Shown piece after piece: positions 17,754 through 27,154 of a stretch of DNA of 64,000 nt (its first letter is position 1; each line of letters starts with the position of its first letter). The notes under the pieces are model-generated. The model was not told the origin of the DNA, made no database searches, and was given only the letters and a program-made list of their open reading frames with translations. This stretch comes from Numidum massiliense. GTDB lineage: Bacteria > Bacillota > Bacilli > Thermoactinomycetales > Novibacillaceae. Made by a program: the position numbers and the translations under genes. The DNA lies in contig NZ_CTDZ01000009.1 in assembly GCF_001375555.1 (NCBI RefSeq), positions 3,550,357 through 3,614,356 of the forward strand, read 5' to 3'.

Positions 17754-19541
17754 ATGGGAAAACGCAAAAACACGAGTGAGGCGAAGAAGTGGCTACTCAT
17801 TACTGGAACAGTGTTTTTGTGTGCGAGTCTCATTTTGGCCTTCGGTGCCTTGTTTATGAAAGGATGGCAGCAACCGACGACCGCCGAGCGAGCAGCGAAT
17901 CGTTCAACGGGTGAGAAAAACGCCGATCATGCCGCTAGTAGCGAAGGGTTGGACAAGCCTACACCCGGCGGCAGTGTGGCGATCCCGCTGTATGAAGCTA
18001 TTCCGCAAGAGCTACACCCGCTTGAGCCGACCAACAGTGCAGCGAAAACGGTGACAAACTTACTTTTCGAACCGCTCGTACGCGTACAGCCCGACGGCCA
18101 AGCAGAAGGTGTGCTCGCGAGCGAGTGGGACATCTCACCCGATCGGCGTACTCTTACCGTCCGCGTGCAACGCGGGGTGAAGTGGCATGACGGTCAGCCA
18201 CTAACGGCTCAAGACGTCGTGTTTACGTACCACCAACTCGCTTCCCCCACTTACAAAGGTCCGTACCGGCACGCGGTCAAAAACATTGTCGGTTTCCAGG
18301 CGTTTAACTCCGGAAAGGCGAAACAACTAAAAGGGATCGAACGGTCGTCAAAAGGCGGTGGGGCGATCGTGTTTCACTTACAACGGCCGCTCGCACAATC
18401 ACTCGATTTACTGCAAGTCCCCGTAATCCCAGAGCACGTATACAGCCAACCGCAAGCGAACGCTCGAAACAAAGTGAAGGATCACGCCAAACATGCACGC
18501 AATGACCAAGTTGTACGCAACGACCAAGCTAAATCGAATGAGCAAAGGATGTTAACGCTTATCGGTTCAGGACCGTATCAATTAACAGCACAGTCAGAGC
18601 GAAACGGGATTGAGTTGGAAAAGTTCCTTCACTATCGGCAGACAGATATCACCTACCTTGAGCGGATCACCTTTCGCCCGCTGTCCGTAACGGAGGCGGC
18701 AACTGAATTTGCCCAGGGGAATGTGGACGTGTTGCCGTATTTAGACGCGGCACTCATCGAAGCAGACAAGCAGGTCGCTCACTCGGTTGCAGGAGAGACA
18801 AAAGACATTGTCCAAGTGACGTGGCCCGGAGAACTATTCCACTATGTCGCCTTTAACCCGGAGCAAAAGCTGTGGGGGGACCGCGCCTTGCGTCAGGCGG
18901 TCGGACAAGTGATCGATAAAGAGCAACTCGTACAGCAGTGGTTAAACGGTTACGGTGAACCGATCGACACCCCCCGCGGCACGACAGTGGCAGCAGCGAA
19001 CGGAGAAGGCGAACAGCAACAGGCACGGGATCTCTTGCGCCATAAGCTAAAAAAGAAAACGATTCGGTTACATTATGCGTCCGAATGGGTCGAACGGGAA
19101 CGGTTAGCCGATCAGTTGCAACAGCAGTGGGAGGCCGCTGGTTTGTCCGTCAAACTGGTCAAACATAAGCGCGTCGCCGAGTTAGCGGAAGCTCTACAAG
19201 AAGGGGAGGCCGACTTGTTCTTAATGTCAGATTGGATCCGCGCGGATGCAGACCCACTTGTCAAGTGGTGGACGGATGGGGAGTGGCGCCATTGGACGCG
19301 TTGGCCGACACCGAACTTGCAAAAAACACTTAAGAAGTGCTTAATTGCGCCTGCCGCGAAACGCGAGCGCCTATTGGCGGAATGGGAAGCGCAATTTGTC
19401 CGCGAGGCGCCGCTGATCCCGCTCGTCCAGCCCCAGTCGATTGCGTTGGTTAACAGCAAGTTGCGGGATGTCGGCGGCGGTGACTTTAAAACTGATTATT
19501 TGCGCCTTTACAATTGGTGGGTGAAAAAAAGCAGCTCCTGA
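17754..19541 (+). CDS. Second family 5 solute-binding protein, TM-anchored
   Basis: A 595-residue solute-binding protein of family 5. Residues 13-34 form one hydrophobic helix with no lipobox Cys and no clear signal-peptidase site, so it is probably held by an uncleaved N-terminal anchor, unlike the lipoprotein OppA. The core motif RTLTVRVQRGVKWHDGQPLT is present near 125-145. A charged insertion (NKVKDHAKHARNDQVV, near 242) is not usual for the family. It follows oppF on the same strand and ends in a terminator, so it is likely the last gene of the opp unit and may widen its substrate range. ATG 17754 is chosen by spacing from GGGGGAG. Confidence 0.82.
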   Translation: MGKRKNTSEAKKWLLITGTVFLCASLILAFGALFMKGWQQPTTAERAANRSTGEKNADHAASSEGLDKPTPGGSVAIPLYEAIPQELHPLEPTNSAAKTVTNLLFEPLVRVQPDGQAEGVLASEWDISPDRRTLTVRVQRGVKWHDGQPLTAQDVVFTYHQLASPTYKGPYRHAVKNIVGFQAFNSGKAKQLKGIERSSKGGGAIVFHLQRPLAQSLDLLQVPVIPEHVYSQPQANARNKVKDHAKHARNDQVVRNDQAKSNEQRMLTLIGSGPYQLTAQSERNGIELEKFLHYRQTDITYLERITFRPLSVTEAATEFAQGNVDVLPYLDAALIEADKQVAHSVAGETKDIVQVTWPGELFHYVAFNPEQKLWGDRALRQAVGQVIDKEQLVQQWLNGYGEPIDTPRGTTVAAANGEGEQQQARDLLRHKLKKKTIRLHYASEWVERERLADQLQQQWEAAGLSVKLVKHKRVAELAEALQEGEADLFLMSDWIRADADPLVKWWTDGEWRHWTRWPTPNLQKTLKKCLIAPAAKRERLLAEWEAQFVREAPLIPLVQPQSIALVNSKLRDVGGGDFKTDYLRLYNWWVKKSSS

Positions 19542-19563
19542 AACGCGGGAGCTGCTTTTTTTT
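19523..19563. terminator. Bidirectional terminator; holds the stop codon of the binding protein
   Basis: AAAAAAAGCAGCTCC pairs with GGGAGCTGCTTTTTTT; the TGA stop (19539-19541) lies in the loop. The A run and T run serve both this gene and the converging yutI. Confidence 0.9.
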
Positions 19564-19795
19564 AAAAAACTTGTTCGACTTCAGTAATTCCTTTAACTTC
19601 CTCGACAAGTGCGCGCTCGATACCTGCTTTGAGGGTAATCGTTGAAGCGGGGCAGCTGCCACACGCACCGAGTAGGCGAACTTTTACGATCCCGTCTTCG
19701 ACGTCGACGAGTTCGACGTCGCCACCGTCGCGCTGGATAAATGGGCGCAGTTTATTGAGGACTTCCTGTACTTGCACGATTTGTCCTGTAGACAT
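19562..19795 (-). CDS. yutI: NifU-like iron-sulfur scaffold protein YutI
   Basis: A 77-residue protein that consists only of the NifU C-terminal domain. The CxxC cluster-binding motif is in [11 protein letters not shown] (Cys45 and Cys48). In B. subtilis YutI belongs to the Fe-S maturation proteins that carry or assemble 4Fe-4S clusters. GGAG before the ATG is clear. Its stop overlaps the terminator shared with the binding protein gene. YutM, an A-type carrier, is 5 kb to the right. Confidence 0.92.
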   Translation of the reverse strand: MSTGQIVQVQEVLNKLRPFIQRDGGDVELVDVEDGIVKVRLLGACGSCPASTITLKAGIERALVEEVKGITEVEQVF

Positions 19796-20164
19796 AGTGC
19801 TCGACTCCTTTCCCTTCGTAAGATTGTTTATAACAGATGTTCAAAAAGTCCGAGAAAGTATTCAGCGGCGCTATTTGAACGAATTTATTCGCTAACGATT
19901 TACAGTAGACGGCATCAAACGATTAGTCGATTAGCTATTGCGATCACTTAGCAATCGCTTGGCAATCACTAAGAATCATTGAGCGATAAACTGAGCAATC
20001 ACTGCGCGATCATCGGTGAACGTTTTGTTAACGCTACTTTCATTTTACTCGATTAACCGTACATTGACAAATGGTTTATGCCCCGCGCTTTCGGCCACAG
20101 ACGATAAATGATAAGATATAAGTGCAACAATATGCTGGAATGTTCTGTGGAGAGGGAGTAGTGG
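19796..20164. other. 369-nt divergent intergenic region between yutI and mccA
   Basis: Holds the 11-bp repeat array at 19940-20016 (separate entry), a TTGACA at 20065-20070 without a convincing -10, and the mccA ribosome site GAGGGAG. The array lies about 150-225 bases before the mccA start. Confidence 0.6.
19940..20016. repeat. Seven tandem 11-bp degenerate repeats, consensus GCRATCACTNN
   Basis: Units start at 19940, 19951, 19962, 19973, 19984, 19995 and 20006. Units 1, 2, 3, 6 and 7 match GC(A/G)ATC(A/G)(C/T)(T/C) well; units 4 and 5 are shifted by about one base and more diverged. The period is one DNA helical turn, which suits side-by-side protein binding on one face. Confidence 0.6.
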
Positions 20165-21091
20165 ATGAGGCATATCGCAAACAACGTTCAGGAACTGATC
20201 GGCCGTACGCCGATGATCCGCATACGGCATTTTTCTTTGCCCCATGGGGTTAACCTTTATGCTAAATTGGAAATGTTCAATCCGGGAGGAAGTGTGAAAG
20301 ACCGTCTTGGCGTCGCGCTCATAAAAGCGGGGGAAAAAAGTGGCGCCCTCGTCCCGGGAGGTACCATTATTGAGCCGACAGCTGGAAATACCGGTATAGG
20401 CCTAGCGTTGGCCGCAGTCGGGACAACGTATCGCGTCATCTTCGTCGTCCCAGAAAAGTTTTCACAAGAGAAGCAACAACTAATGCGCGCTTTAGGTGCG
20501 GAAGTCGTCAATACGCCGACGCAGCTCGGGATGAAAGGGGCAATCGCACACGCGCAAAAGTTAACAGAGGAAATCCCGAACGCCTATTGTCCGCAGCAAT
20601 TCGGTAACCCGGCCAACCCCGAGGCACACTATCTAACGACCGGACCTGAAATTTGGGAACAGCTGGAGGGCAGCGTCGATGTGTTCGTCGCGGGTGCCGG
20701 CTCGGGCGGAACGTTTATGGGCGCCGCGCGCTTTTTAAAAGAGCAGCGAGAAGACGTCCGAACCGTCATCGTCGAGCCGGAAGGATCGGTCATAAACGGC
20801 GGCGAAGCGGGGTCACACCGGACCGAAGGGATTGGCATGGAGTTTTTACCCGACTATATGGACCGCTCATATTTTGACGACGTCCATACGATTACCGACG
20901 AAGACGCGTTTTACTACGTACGCGAGTTAGCGAAGCGGGAAGGCTTGCTCGTCGGCAGTTCCTCTGGGGCGGCATTCGCTGCGGCGTTACGCGAAGCGCA
21001 GCAAGCAAAAGTCGGCACGAATATCGCCGTTATTTTTCCCGACGGCAGCGAGCGCTATTTAAGCCAAAACATTTATGACTTCCCATCTTGA
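20165..21091 (+). CDS. mccA: O-acetylserine-dependent cystathionine beta-synthase
   Basis: A 308-residue PLP enzyme of the cysteine synthase family. PLP-binding Lys45 is in NPGGSVKDR, the substrate loop TAGNTGIG is near 79-86, and the phosphate-binding GSGGTF is near 180. It resembles MccA (YrhA) of B. subtilis, and the next gene is an MccB homologue, the same pair that runs reverse transsulfuration: homocysteine plus O-acetylserine to cystathionine. A plain O-acetylserine sulfhydrylase is the alternative. Start ATG after GAGGGAG. Confidence 0.88.
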   Translation: MRHIANNVQELIGRTPMIRIRHFSLPHGVNLYAKLEMFNPGGSVKDRLGVALIKAGEKSGALVPGGTIIEPTAGNTGIGLALAAVGTTYRVIFVVPEKFSQEKQQLMRALGAEVVNTPTQLGMKGAIAHAQKLTEEIPNAYCPQQFGNPANPEAHYLTTGPEIWEQLEGSVDVFVAGAGSGGTFMGAARFLKEQREDVRTVIVEPEGSVINGGEAGSHRTEGIGMEFLPDYMDRSYFDDVHTITDEDAFYYVRELAKREGLLVGSSSGAAFAAALREAQQAKVGTNIAVIFPDGSERYLSQNIYDFPS

Positions 21092-21213
21092 GGGCGCTTA
21101 CGTCGCGAATGTTATAACGATTCGGTAGAGGCTATTACCGACAACTGTTATCCGTCAACTGACGCAAACGGTATTCGTTCTTATATTTTTTTGTATAAGC
21201 GCGATATCATTGA

Positions 21214-22392
<1,179 letters not shown>

Positions 22393-22468
22393 TAGAAGTG
22401 TAGCATAGCGGTTAAGCGTGAGGCGTGCAAATGTATGAAAGTGTGCCTTCGTTTCAAGTGCGTGGCTT

Positions 22469-22514
22469 GCAGTGACTTGCGCTGCAGTGACTTGCGCTGC
22501 GGTGAGTTCGCGCT
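22469..22514. repeat. Three tandem 15-bp repeats before yuzD
   Basis: GCAGTGACTTGCGCT is present twice exactly (22469-22483 and 22484-22498) and a third time as a 16-base variant (22499-22514). It ends just before the yuzD ribosome site AAGGGGGG. Confidence 0.85.
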
Positions 22515-22531
22515 ATAAGGGGGGTAGCAGC

Positions 22532-22873
22532 ATGATACAACAACGAGAGACGGTCGAGCTTGTCGTTTACGGAGCGAAACAAATATGTGCGAGTTGTATT
22601 AACCAACCGTCGTCGGAAGAAACGGTTAGTTGGTTACAGGCGGCGCTAAGCCGCGATTACGGGGATACTGTACACGTCCGTTACATTGATGTGGAGGAAG
22701 TGCCCGAGGCGGCGAGTGAAAGTGAGCAGCGCTTTATCGAAGGTATTATGCAGGACGAATACGCTTATCCGTTAATCGTCTTGAACGATGAAGTCGTCGC
22801 CGAAGGAAACCCGCGCTTAAAGGTGATCCGCAGCAAGTTGGAGCAACTCGGGATTAGGCGAACGTCTCGATAG
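22532..22873 (+). CDS. yuzD: YuzD-family protein (DUF1462)
   Basis: A 113-residue YuzD-type protein. It has a thioredoxin-like start (VELVVYGAKQICASCINQPSS) with a CxxC at Cys18 and Cys21, and the tail PLIVLNDEVVAEGNPRLKVI. I use ATG 22532, which follows AAGGGGGGTAGC; an earlier in-frame codon at 22472 lies in the 15-bp repeats. The thioredoxin-like fold and genomic link to Fe-S genes (yutI, yuzB, yutM) suggest a redox or cluster role, not shown. Confidence 0.85.
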   Translation: MIQQRETVELVVYGAKQICASCINQPSSEETVSWLQAALSRDYGDTVHVRYIDVEEVPEAASESEQRFIEGIMQDEYAYPLIVLNDEVVAEGNPRLKVIRSKLEQLGIRRTSR

Positions 22874-22950
22874 CGAATTGCAACGAGATTGACTCCATTA
22901 CACCGATAGTTGTACGATATGTGCGGTGGTTAGAATGGAGTGATGGACAC

Positions 22951-23217
22951 ATGCGGCCACTTGTGGAATTTTGCGTAAGCAATTTAACGCCAGAAGTGGA
23001 GAAAGTGAAAGAGGAACTCGAACGAGACGATGATATAGATGTGGTGGAATACAGCTGCTTAGGAAATTGCACGGAGTGTTACGTACGACCGTATGCGCTT
23101 GTCGATGGCGAATTTATCGCAGCCGATTCGGGTCCAGAACTACTCGTCGCGATTCGAGAAGCGATCAACGAGCAAACGAGTATGTGGGATGAACTAGACC
23201 GCCTGTTAGACGACTAA
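22951..23217 (+). CDS. yuzB: YuzB-family protein (DUF1450)
   Basis: An 88-residue YuzB-type protein: PLVEFCVSNL at the start, the invariant CLGNCTEC (three Cys) in the centre, and the end FVDGEF-like strand. The Cys set resembles that of thioredoxin-like 2Fe-2S ferredoxins, so metal or cluster binding is plausible. Start ATG 22951, with GGAG ten bases before. Ends with a terminator whose loop holds the stop codon. Confidence 0.88.
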   Translation: MRPLVEFCVSNLTPEVEKVKEELERDDDIDVVEYSCLGNCTECYVRPYALVDGEFIAADSGPELLVAIREAINEQTSMWDELDRLLDD

Positions 23218-23236
23218 AGTCACAGGCGGTTTTTCG
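23198..23236 (+). terminator. Terminator after yuzB, stop codon in the loop
   Basis: ACCGCCTGT (23198-23206) pairs perfectly with ACAGGCGGT (23222-23230), followed by TTTTTCG. The yuzB stop TAA at 23215-23217 is in the loop. Confidence 0.88.
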
Positions 23237-24255
23237 TATTTTTGGATCTACCTCATCGTTCTTCTTTCCTCCCTTGCCGCTCACCCTCATACACAACCAG
23301 CTCAGTTTTCTTCGTCCGCAGTGAGCGACACCGTTTGCTACACCCAGTAGACACTATAAAAAAGAAAGGAATCTCTCATTAAATCAATCAACCTGATTTT
23401 AAAATAGGTTAATCGAAAGTTAAACAAGAGTCATGTAATTTTTTGCGTATTACACGACTAGGAAAAGGCTTGTCTCAGTGAGGGGAATTAGAGTGCATCG
23501 GATGGGACGTACGTCTTTCTGTTAAAACTTCTCCTCAAAGTCGAAGTTGACCGGCACATCCGGTAAATCGTCTGTCGGTTCCAAGTTCGCCGACGAGACG
23601 GACGAGTCGACTTCCGTTAGCTAGAACGCACCGAACCGTACGGTGCCTTGTTTCGGTTAAAAAGACGCCGATCCAAATCGATTTGCTACTAAGTGGTGTG
23701 ATCATATGCGAGTCATCCTTTCGCTCGATTAATCGTTGGAAAAAGCGACAGAATTGTCCGGGTGTCATTAAGTGATACTGTTTGAATGCGCGTATAAACG
23801 CTTCGTACGATCCAAATTAGTACGAGAGGGCGATGTCAATCAGCGGCCCTTCGCCGTAAATTAAATCGCTCGCCGCGTTCGTCAGACGACATTTATATGT
23901 ATATTCATACACTGATATTTTTACATGATGGCAAAAAATACGATGAAAATTACAAAGTAAAAAATGACGTGTTTTGCTATATCTTTAATCATAATGATTT
24001 TATTTAAGTGGTTTTTAATACAATCGATCGCCGCGTGTACGGTCGCTTCATGTACTTTGTACACGCATCGTTTTTTGATATTTTTTGCGGTCTTTACAGC
24101 CGGAAAAGCATGTTAGTTGAGCGCATTCACTTTCGAACATTGTCCCTCAATTGGCAAAACTCTTCAAACAGCACACGGACGCTGGGACTACGGCGAACCA
24201 CAGACGGTGTAGGCAAAGTTGAAAAGAAATGCTTACTTATTTTGTCGGATTAATG
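23237..24255. other. 1-kb stretch without an intact gene
   Basis: Apart from the AraC-family remnant at 23522-23950 I find no convincing gene. Bases 23237-23520 show only AT-rich sequence; 24000-24250 has open frames in several directions with no ribosome site and no recognisable product. Confidence 0.55.
23522..23950 (-). pseudogene. Decayed AraC-family regulator, C-terminal half
   Basis: Read on the minus strand, the segments FHRIF, ISVYEYTYKCRLTNAASDLI, GEGPLIDIALSY, FGSYEAFIRAFKQYH and LMTPGQFCR follow in one frame and form the AraC HTH domain. An in-frame stop (TAA, 23817-23819) splits it between IALSY and FGSYEAF. Farther on, the frame changes, and a natural-looking acidic end (DDLPDVPVNFDFEEKF then stop at 23522-23524) appears in another frame. 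At least one stop and one frameshift make it non-functional. The N-terminal region cannot be traced beyond about 23950. Confidence 0.8.
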
Positions 24256-24284
24256 TTGATATAGTTATAACAGAGTAGTAAAAT
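24256..24284 (+). promoter_or_regulatory. Sigma-A-type promoter of the Spo0E-like gene
   Basis: TTGATA (24256-24261), 17-base spacer, TAAAAT (24279-24284); transcription would begin near 24291, about 33 bases before the start codon. Confidence 0.65.
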
Positions 24285-24323
24285 GAACATAGAACGTATA
24301 TTCTACAGGAGGAATCAGACATA

Positions 24324-24572
24324 GTGAATCAGTTGGAAGACGCGATCGAACACTTGCGGGAGCAAATGGTAACGCTTGCGTTACGCGTTGGGCTAGACCA
24401 CCCGGAGGTGTACCGATTGAGTCGGCAAATCGACCAATTACATACGGAATGGTGTCACCTTAAACGCGGCGAGGCGCGTGCAGATGTGCGGGCAGATGCG
24501 GGCAACACATACAGCATTAACCGCTTTACATCCAAATTGCGCGAAGAACGGGCGGCACTCGCTTTTGCGTAA
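24324..24572 (+). CDS. Spo0E-family aspartyl-phosphate phosphatase
   Basis: An 82-residue protein. Residues 1-45 form the two-helix Spo0E domain: IEHLREQMVTLALRVGLDHPEVYRLSRQIDQL, with the SxxxD signature as SRQID. Family members dephosphorylate Spo0A-P and so delay sporulation. The second half (RADVRADAG, then NRFTSKLREERAALAFA) is an extension without known match. GTG start follows AGGAGG. Own promoter upstream. Confidence 0.85.
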   Translation: MNQLEDAIEHLREQMVTLALRVGLDHPEVYRLSRQIDQLHTEWCHLKRGEARADVRADAGNTYSINRFTSKLREERAALAFA

Positions 24573-24644
24573 GGTTGAGCAACACCGTTTTTCTTTGTAT
24601 ACTTAAAGTACATAAAAACATCTCAACCACCGAGAGGGGGAAAG

Positions 24645-25004
24645 ATGATGATTCACATTAGTGAACAAGCTAGCTTCAAAATTAAAGATATGATGGCGGA
24701 ATTAGGCGATAGAGACAACTTATACTTGCGAATTGGCGTGAAAGCCGGTGGCTGCAGCGGCTTTACGTACGGCATGGGATTCGATAAAGAAAAGCACGAG
24801 GACGATCAATTGTTTACAGAACAGGGGCTCTCTGTCGTCGTCGACGCAGAAAGCTTACCGTTAATTGACGGCTTAGAAGTCGACTATAAAGAGTCGATGA
24901 TGGGTGGCGGCTTTACATTAACGAATCCGAACGCGATCGCCACGTGTGGCTGTGGGACGTCGTTTCGTACGGCGAAGCGAGAGGGACAGCCGGAGGAGTG
25001 CTAG
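24645..25004 (+). CDS. yutM: A-type iron-sulfur carrier (IscA/SufA/ErpA family)
   Basis: A 119-residue HesB/IscA-type protein with the three conserved Cys: one in KAGGCSGFTYG and two in TCGCGTSF. A-type carriers deliver Fe-S clusters from scaffold to target proteins; YutM is the Bacillus member. Start ATG at 24645 (or 24648) follows GAGAGGGGG. It sits among redox genes with yutI, yuzB, yumC and yumB. A further Cys (C119) ends the protein. Confidence 0.92.
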   Translation: MMIHISEQASFKIKDMMAELGDRDNLYLRIGVKAGGCSGFTYGMGFDKEKHEDDQLFTEQGLSVVVDAESLPLIDGLEVDYKESMMGGGFTLTNPNAIATCGCGTSFRTAKREGQPEEC

Positions 25005-25027
25005 TCACTAACTGCATGGCGTACAAT

Positions 25028-25122
25028 AAAAAAAACACACCAACCTACATTGTGATAAAACGCGCGAACGGCTGTCCGATCAGTCAGCAGTTGCGTGACA
25101 GTGGTGGATGGTGTGTTTTTTT
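25028..25122. terminator. Large bidirectional terminator-like hairpin
   Basis: AAAAAACACACCA pairs with TGGTGTGTTTTTT across about 65 bases that contain a second smaller stem (CGCGAAC..GGCTG with CAGC..GTTGCG). It separates the converging yutM and the small zinc-ribbon gene. An RNA function of the inner stem cannot be excluded. Confidence 0.75.
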
Positions 25123-25144
25123 GTTATAGGGCGCACAAATGCCT

Positions 25145-25414
25145 TTACGGCATTTGTGTCTCTTGGATACCGAGCGATTCTTCTTTGCCGCACCGTTTGC
25201 AATAAAAGACGTGCATACAGTGCGACGCTTCCAGATCGACGTAACGGTTCGTCAGGCGCAAGTCATCGCTTTCGCGGTAAGGGCTGTAGTTCGCAAAGTA
25301 ATCTTGCAGTTTACCGGCATCTGTCATTGGCCGTTCACACGTCGGGCACGGTGCGACTGCCGCTTTTAAGCCGTTACAGACGGGGCAGCCGAAAGGAACG
25401 TTACTTTCGCTCAC
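25145..25414 (-). CDS. Small zinc-ribbon-like protein, unknown function
   Basis: An 89-residue protein with four CxxC-like knuckles: CPVCNG (Cys10, Cys13), CPTCER (Cys23, Cys26), and CKRCGK (Cys72, Cys75), plus Cys66. This suggests one or two zinc ribbons. The conserved centre DYFANYSPYRESDDLRLTNR shows a real protein family in Bacillales, but I know no function. It is seven bases after the small membrane protein gene on the same strand, so the two are one unit. Confidence 0.7.
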   Translation of the reverse strand: MSESNVPFGCPVCNGLKAAVAPCPTCERPMTDAGKLQDYFANYSPYRESDDLRLTNRYVDLEASHCMHVFYCKRCGKEESLGIQETQMP

Positions 25415-25421
25415 GTCGATG

Positions 25422-25637
25422 TCACTCCCGCCGATTTAACGCGCGCGTCTTCCCGACGTACAACGCTAACAGCAGTAAAGTAAGTAACGCTACGGCTGCA
25501 CCGAAAAAGATGCGGCTGCCGTCGAGCCAAAAGGCACCGAAAATCAATAGAGGAATACCGATCGTTGCGATGACGAGAAATGCATGGTACATGCGGGCTT
25601 TAAACAATCTGTGCGCATTGCTTTGCTCCGAGTTCAC
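25422..25637 (-). CDS. Small two-helix membrane protein
   Basis: A 71-residue protein with two hydrophobic helices (residues 19-38 and 44-63) linked by a short loop (WLDGSR), and basic ends. It is first in a two-gene unit with the zinc-ribbon protein. GGAGGGCAG precedes the ATG. No family recognised. Confidence 0.6.
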   Translation of the reverse strand: MNSEQSNAHRLFKARMYHAFLVIATIGIPLLIFGAFWLDGSRIFFGAAVALLTLLLLALYVGKTRALNRRE

Positions 25638-25848
25638 GGCATCTGCCCTCCTTGCCGCTAGTATGAAGCAAGGGGGCGTGTTTTACGCACGAGACTATAC
25701 TACCAATATACGCCAAGTACACCGCCGTTTAACTTGGCACACCCACATACGCTAATCGGTTACACTATTTCGGTTGCAACAATCTGTCGCATGAATCGGT
25801 TACGCCATTGGTAGCAGTTTGACAGTTGAATATGTTGGCGTTGTAGTC

Positions 25849-26850
25849 TCAAAAGCTCATATTAGAACTGTGACCGGGTTGTAACTTCGCTTCCGGATCG
25901 ATATACTGCTTGGCGTTGTTCACGGCCGTCGGCGCCTCGCCGAAGCCGCTGGCGATTAGCTTGACCTTCCCGGGGTACGTGCTTATGTCTCCCGCGGCGT
26001 ATATACCGGGAATATTCGTCTCCATTTTCGAATTGACGACGATGGATCCTTTCTCGATCTCTAGTCCCCAATCTTTAATCGGACCGAGCGAGGAAATAAA
26101 ACCGTAATTGACGATGAGTGAGTCGACTTCCACGTCAGTCGTTTCTTTACTTTTCTTATCGATGAGAGTGATGCGTTCGATTTTGTCCCCGCCGTGTAAA
26201 CGGGCAATTTCTTTTGGGGTGACGATGTTGACGCTCGAGTTGAACAAGTTTTCCACACTGTGTTCGTGGGCGCGAAATTGGTCGCGTCGGTGTACGAGCG
26301 TCACTTCGTCGGCGATTGGTTCTAGCATGAGCGCCCAGTCGACGGCGGAATCTCCGCCTCCGGCAATCATGACGCGTTGCCCTTGAAACGATTGCATATC
26401 ACTCACAAAGTAGTGTAAGTTTTTACCTTCATACCGCTCGGCATCCGGCAGGCGTAACTTACGCGGTTCGAAGGCACCGACGCCAGCGGTAATAATAATC
26501 GTTTTAGCAAGATGGGTTCCTTTTTGCGTCGTCATTAAAAAATGGTCGCCTTGCTTCTCGACGTTCAGCACTTTCTCTTCGAGGCACACCGTCGGATTAA
26601 AGTGGCGGGCTTGTTCGGTTAAGTTGTCCACTAACTCTTTGGCGCGCACTTTCGGGAATCCGGCGACGTCGTATATGTACTTTTCTGGATATAGTGCCGC
26701 TAGCTGCCCGCCGAGTTGCGGCATACTGTCCAATATTTTAACCGACGCGTTTCGCATCCCCCCGTAAAATGCTGCGAAAATTCCGGTCGGTCCACCGCCA
26801 ATGATCGTAATATCGTACAGTTTTTCTTCACGAAAAGCGTCTTCGGCCAT
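25849..26850 (-). CDS. yumC: Ferredoxin/flavodoxin-NADP+ reductase (thioredoxin reductase-like)
   Basis: A 333-residue flavoprotein. FAD-binding [14 protein letters not shown] (17-30) and NADPH-binding [13 protein letters not shown] (about 165-177) are present, and the redox-active CxxC of thioredoxin reductases is absent, which defines the YumC group. It moves electrons between NADPH and ferredoxin or flavodoxin, and could supply Fe-S assembly or the P450. The C-terminal tail PGHSSNMSF is typical of this group. GGAGGTG precedes the ATG. A TATAAT at about 26892-26897 on the minus strand may be its -10. Divergent from yumB. Confidence 0.95.
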   Translation of the reverse strand: MAEDAFREEKLYDITIIGGGPTGIFAAFYGGMRNASVKILDSMPQLGGQLAALYPEKYIYDVAGFPKVRAKELVDNLTEQARHFNPTVCLEEKVLNVEKQGDHFLMTTQKGTHLAKTIIITAGVGAFEPRKLRLPDAERYEGKNLHYFVSDMQSFQGQRVMIAGGGDSAVDWALMLEPIADEVTLVHRRDQFRAHEHSVENLFNSSVNIVTPKEIARLHGGDKIERITLIDKKSKETTDVEVDSLIVNYGFISSLGPIKDWGLEIEKGSIVVNSKMETNIPGIYAAGDISTYPGKVKLIASGFGEAPTAVNNAKQYIDPEAKLQPGHSSNMSF

Positions 26851-27154
26851 GTGTCATAAACACCTCCGTCATTTTGCATCCAGTAACTATTATAAGTGTT
26901 ATCCGTATTGATTAAAAGGATTTTGGAAAAAGCGGTAATGAGATAAAAAATGTAACAAAAAAGACAACAATTTCATGGAACATCGCGAGGAAAAACCTTT
27001 CTTATTAGCGAATATGAAGCGTTTACCTGTTGCAAAATACTTGTGAACGATTTATCATAGATACTGTTGTGAGGGATTTGTGAACGGATAATCACACTAG
27101 TGAATTTGTGAGCAGTCACACACACTGTTACTACATTTGGGAAGTGATCAAAGG
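26851..27154. other. Divergent yumC-yumB control region
   Basis: A 304-base AT-rich region with promoters toward both sides. The yumB half is described in the next entry; the yumC half shows TATAAT on the minus strand with a weak -35. The middle has no further recognisable element. Confidence 0.6.
27030..27121 (+). promoter_or_regulatory. yumB promoter with TTGTGA dyad cluster
   Basis: TTGCAA (27030-27035), 17-base spacer, TATCAT (27053-27058) forms a promoter. TTGTGA occurs at 27041, 27067, 27078 and 27106. Two copies of a similar dyad are seen: TTGTGAACGATTTATCATA (27041-27059) and TTGTGAACGGATAATCACA (27078-27096); a third shorter one is TTGTGA-GCAG-TCACAC (27106-27121). The first lies over the spacer and -10. 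The half-sites resemble Rex and Fnr/Crp-type sites, but the spacer is eight rather than the usual six bases. Confidence 0.6.

Noticed and set aside
23921..23992. 23-residue hydrophobic minus-strand frame (starts MIKDIAKH), like a tiny membrane peptide
   Set aside because: No ribosome binding site, and it overlaps the AraC remnant in another frame; chance is likely.
24008..24253. 81-residue plus-strand frame in the gap before the Spo0E-like gene
   Set aside because: No ribosome site, composition unlike a protein, no recognisable motif.
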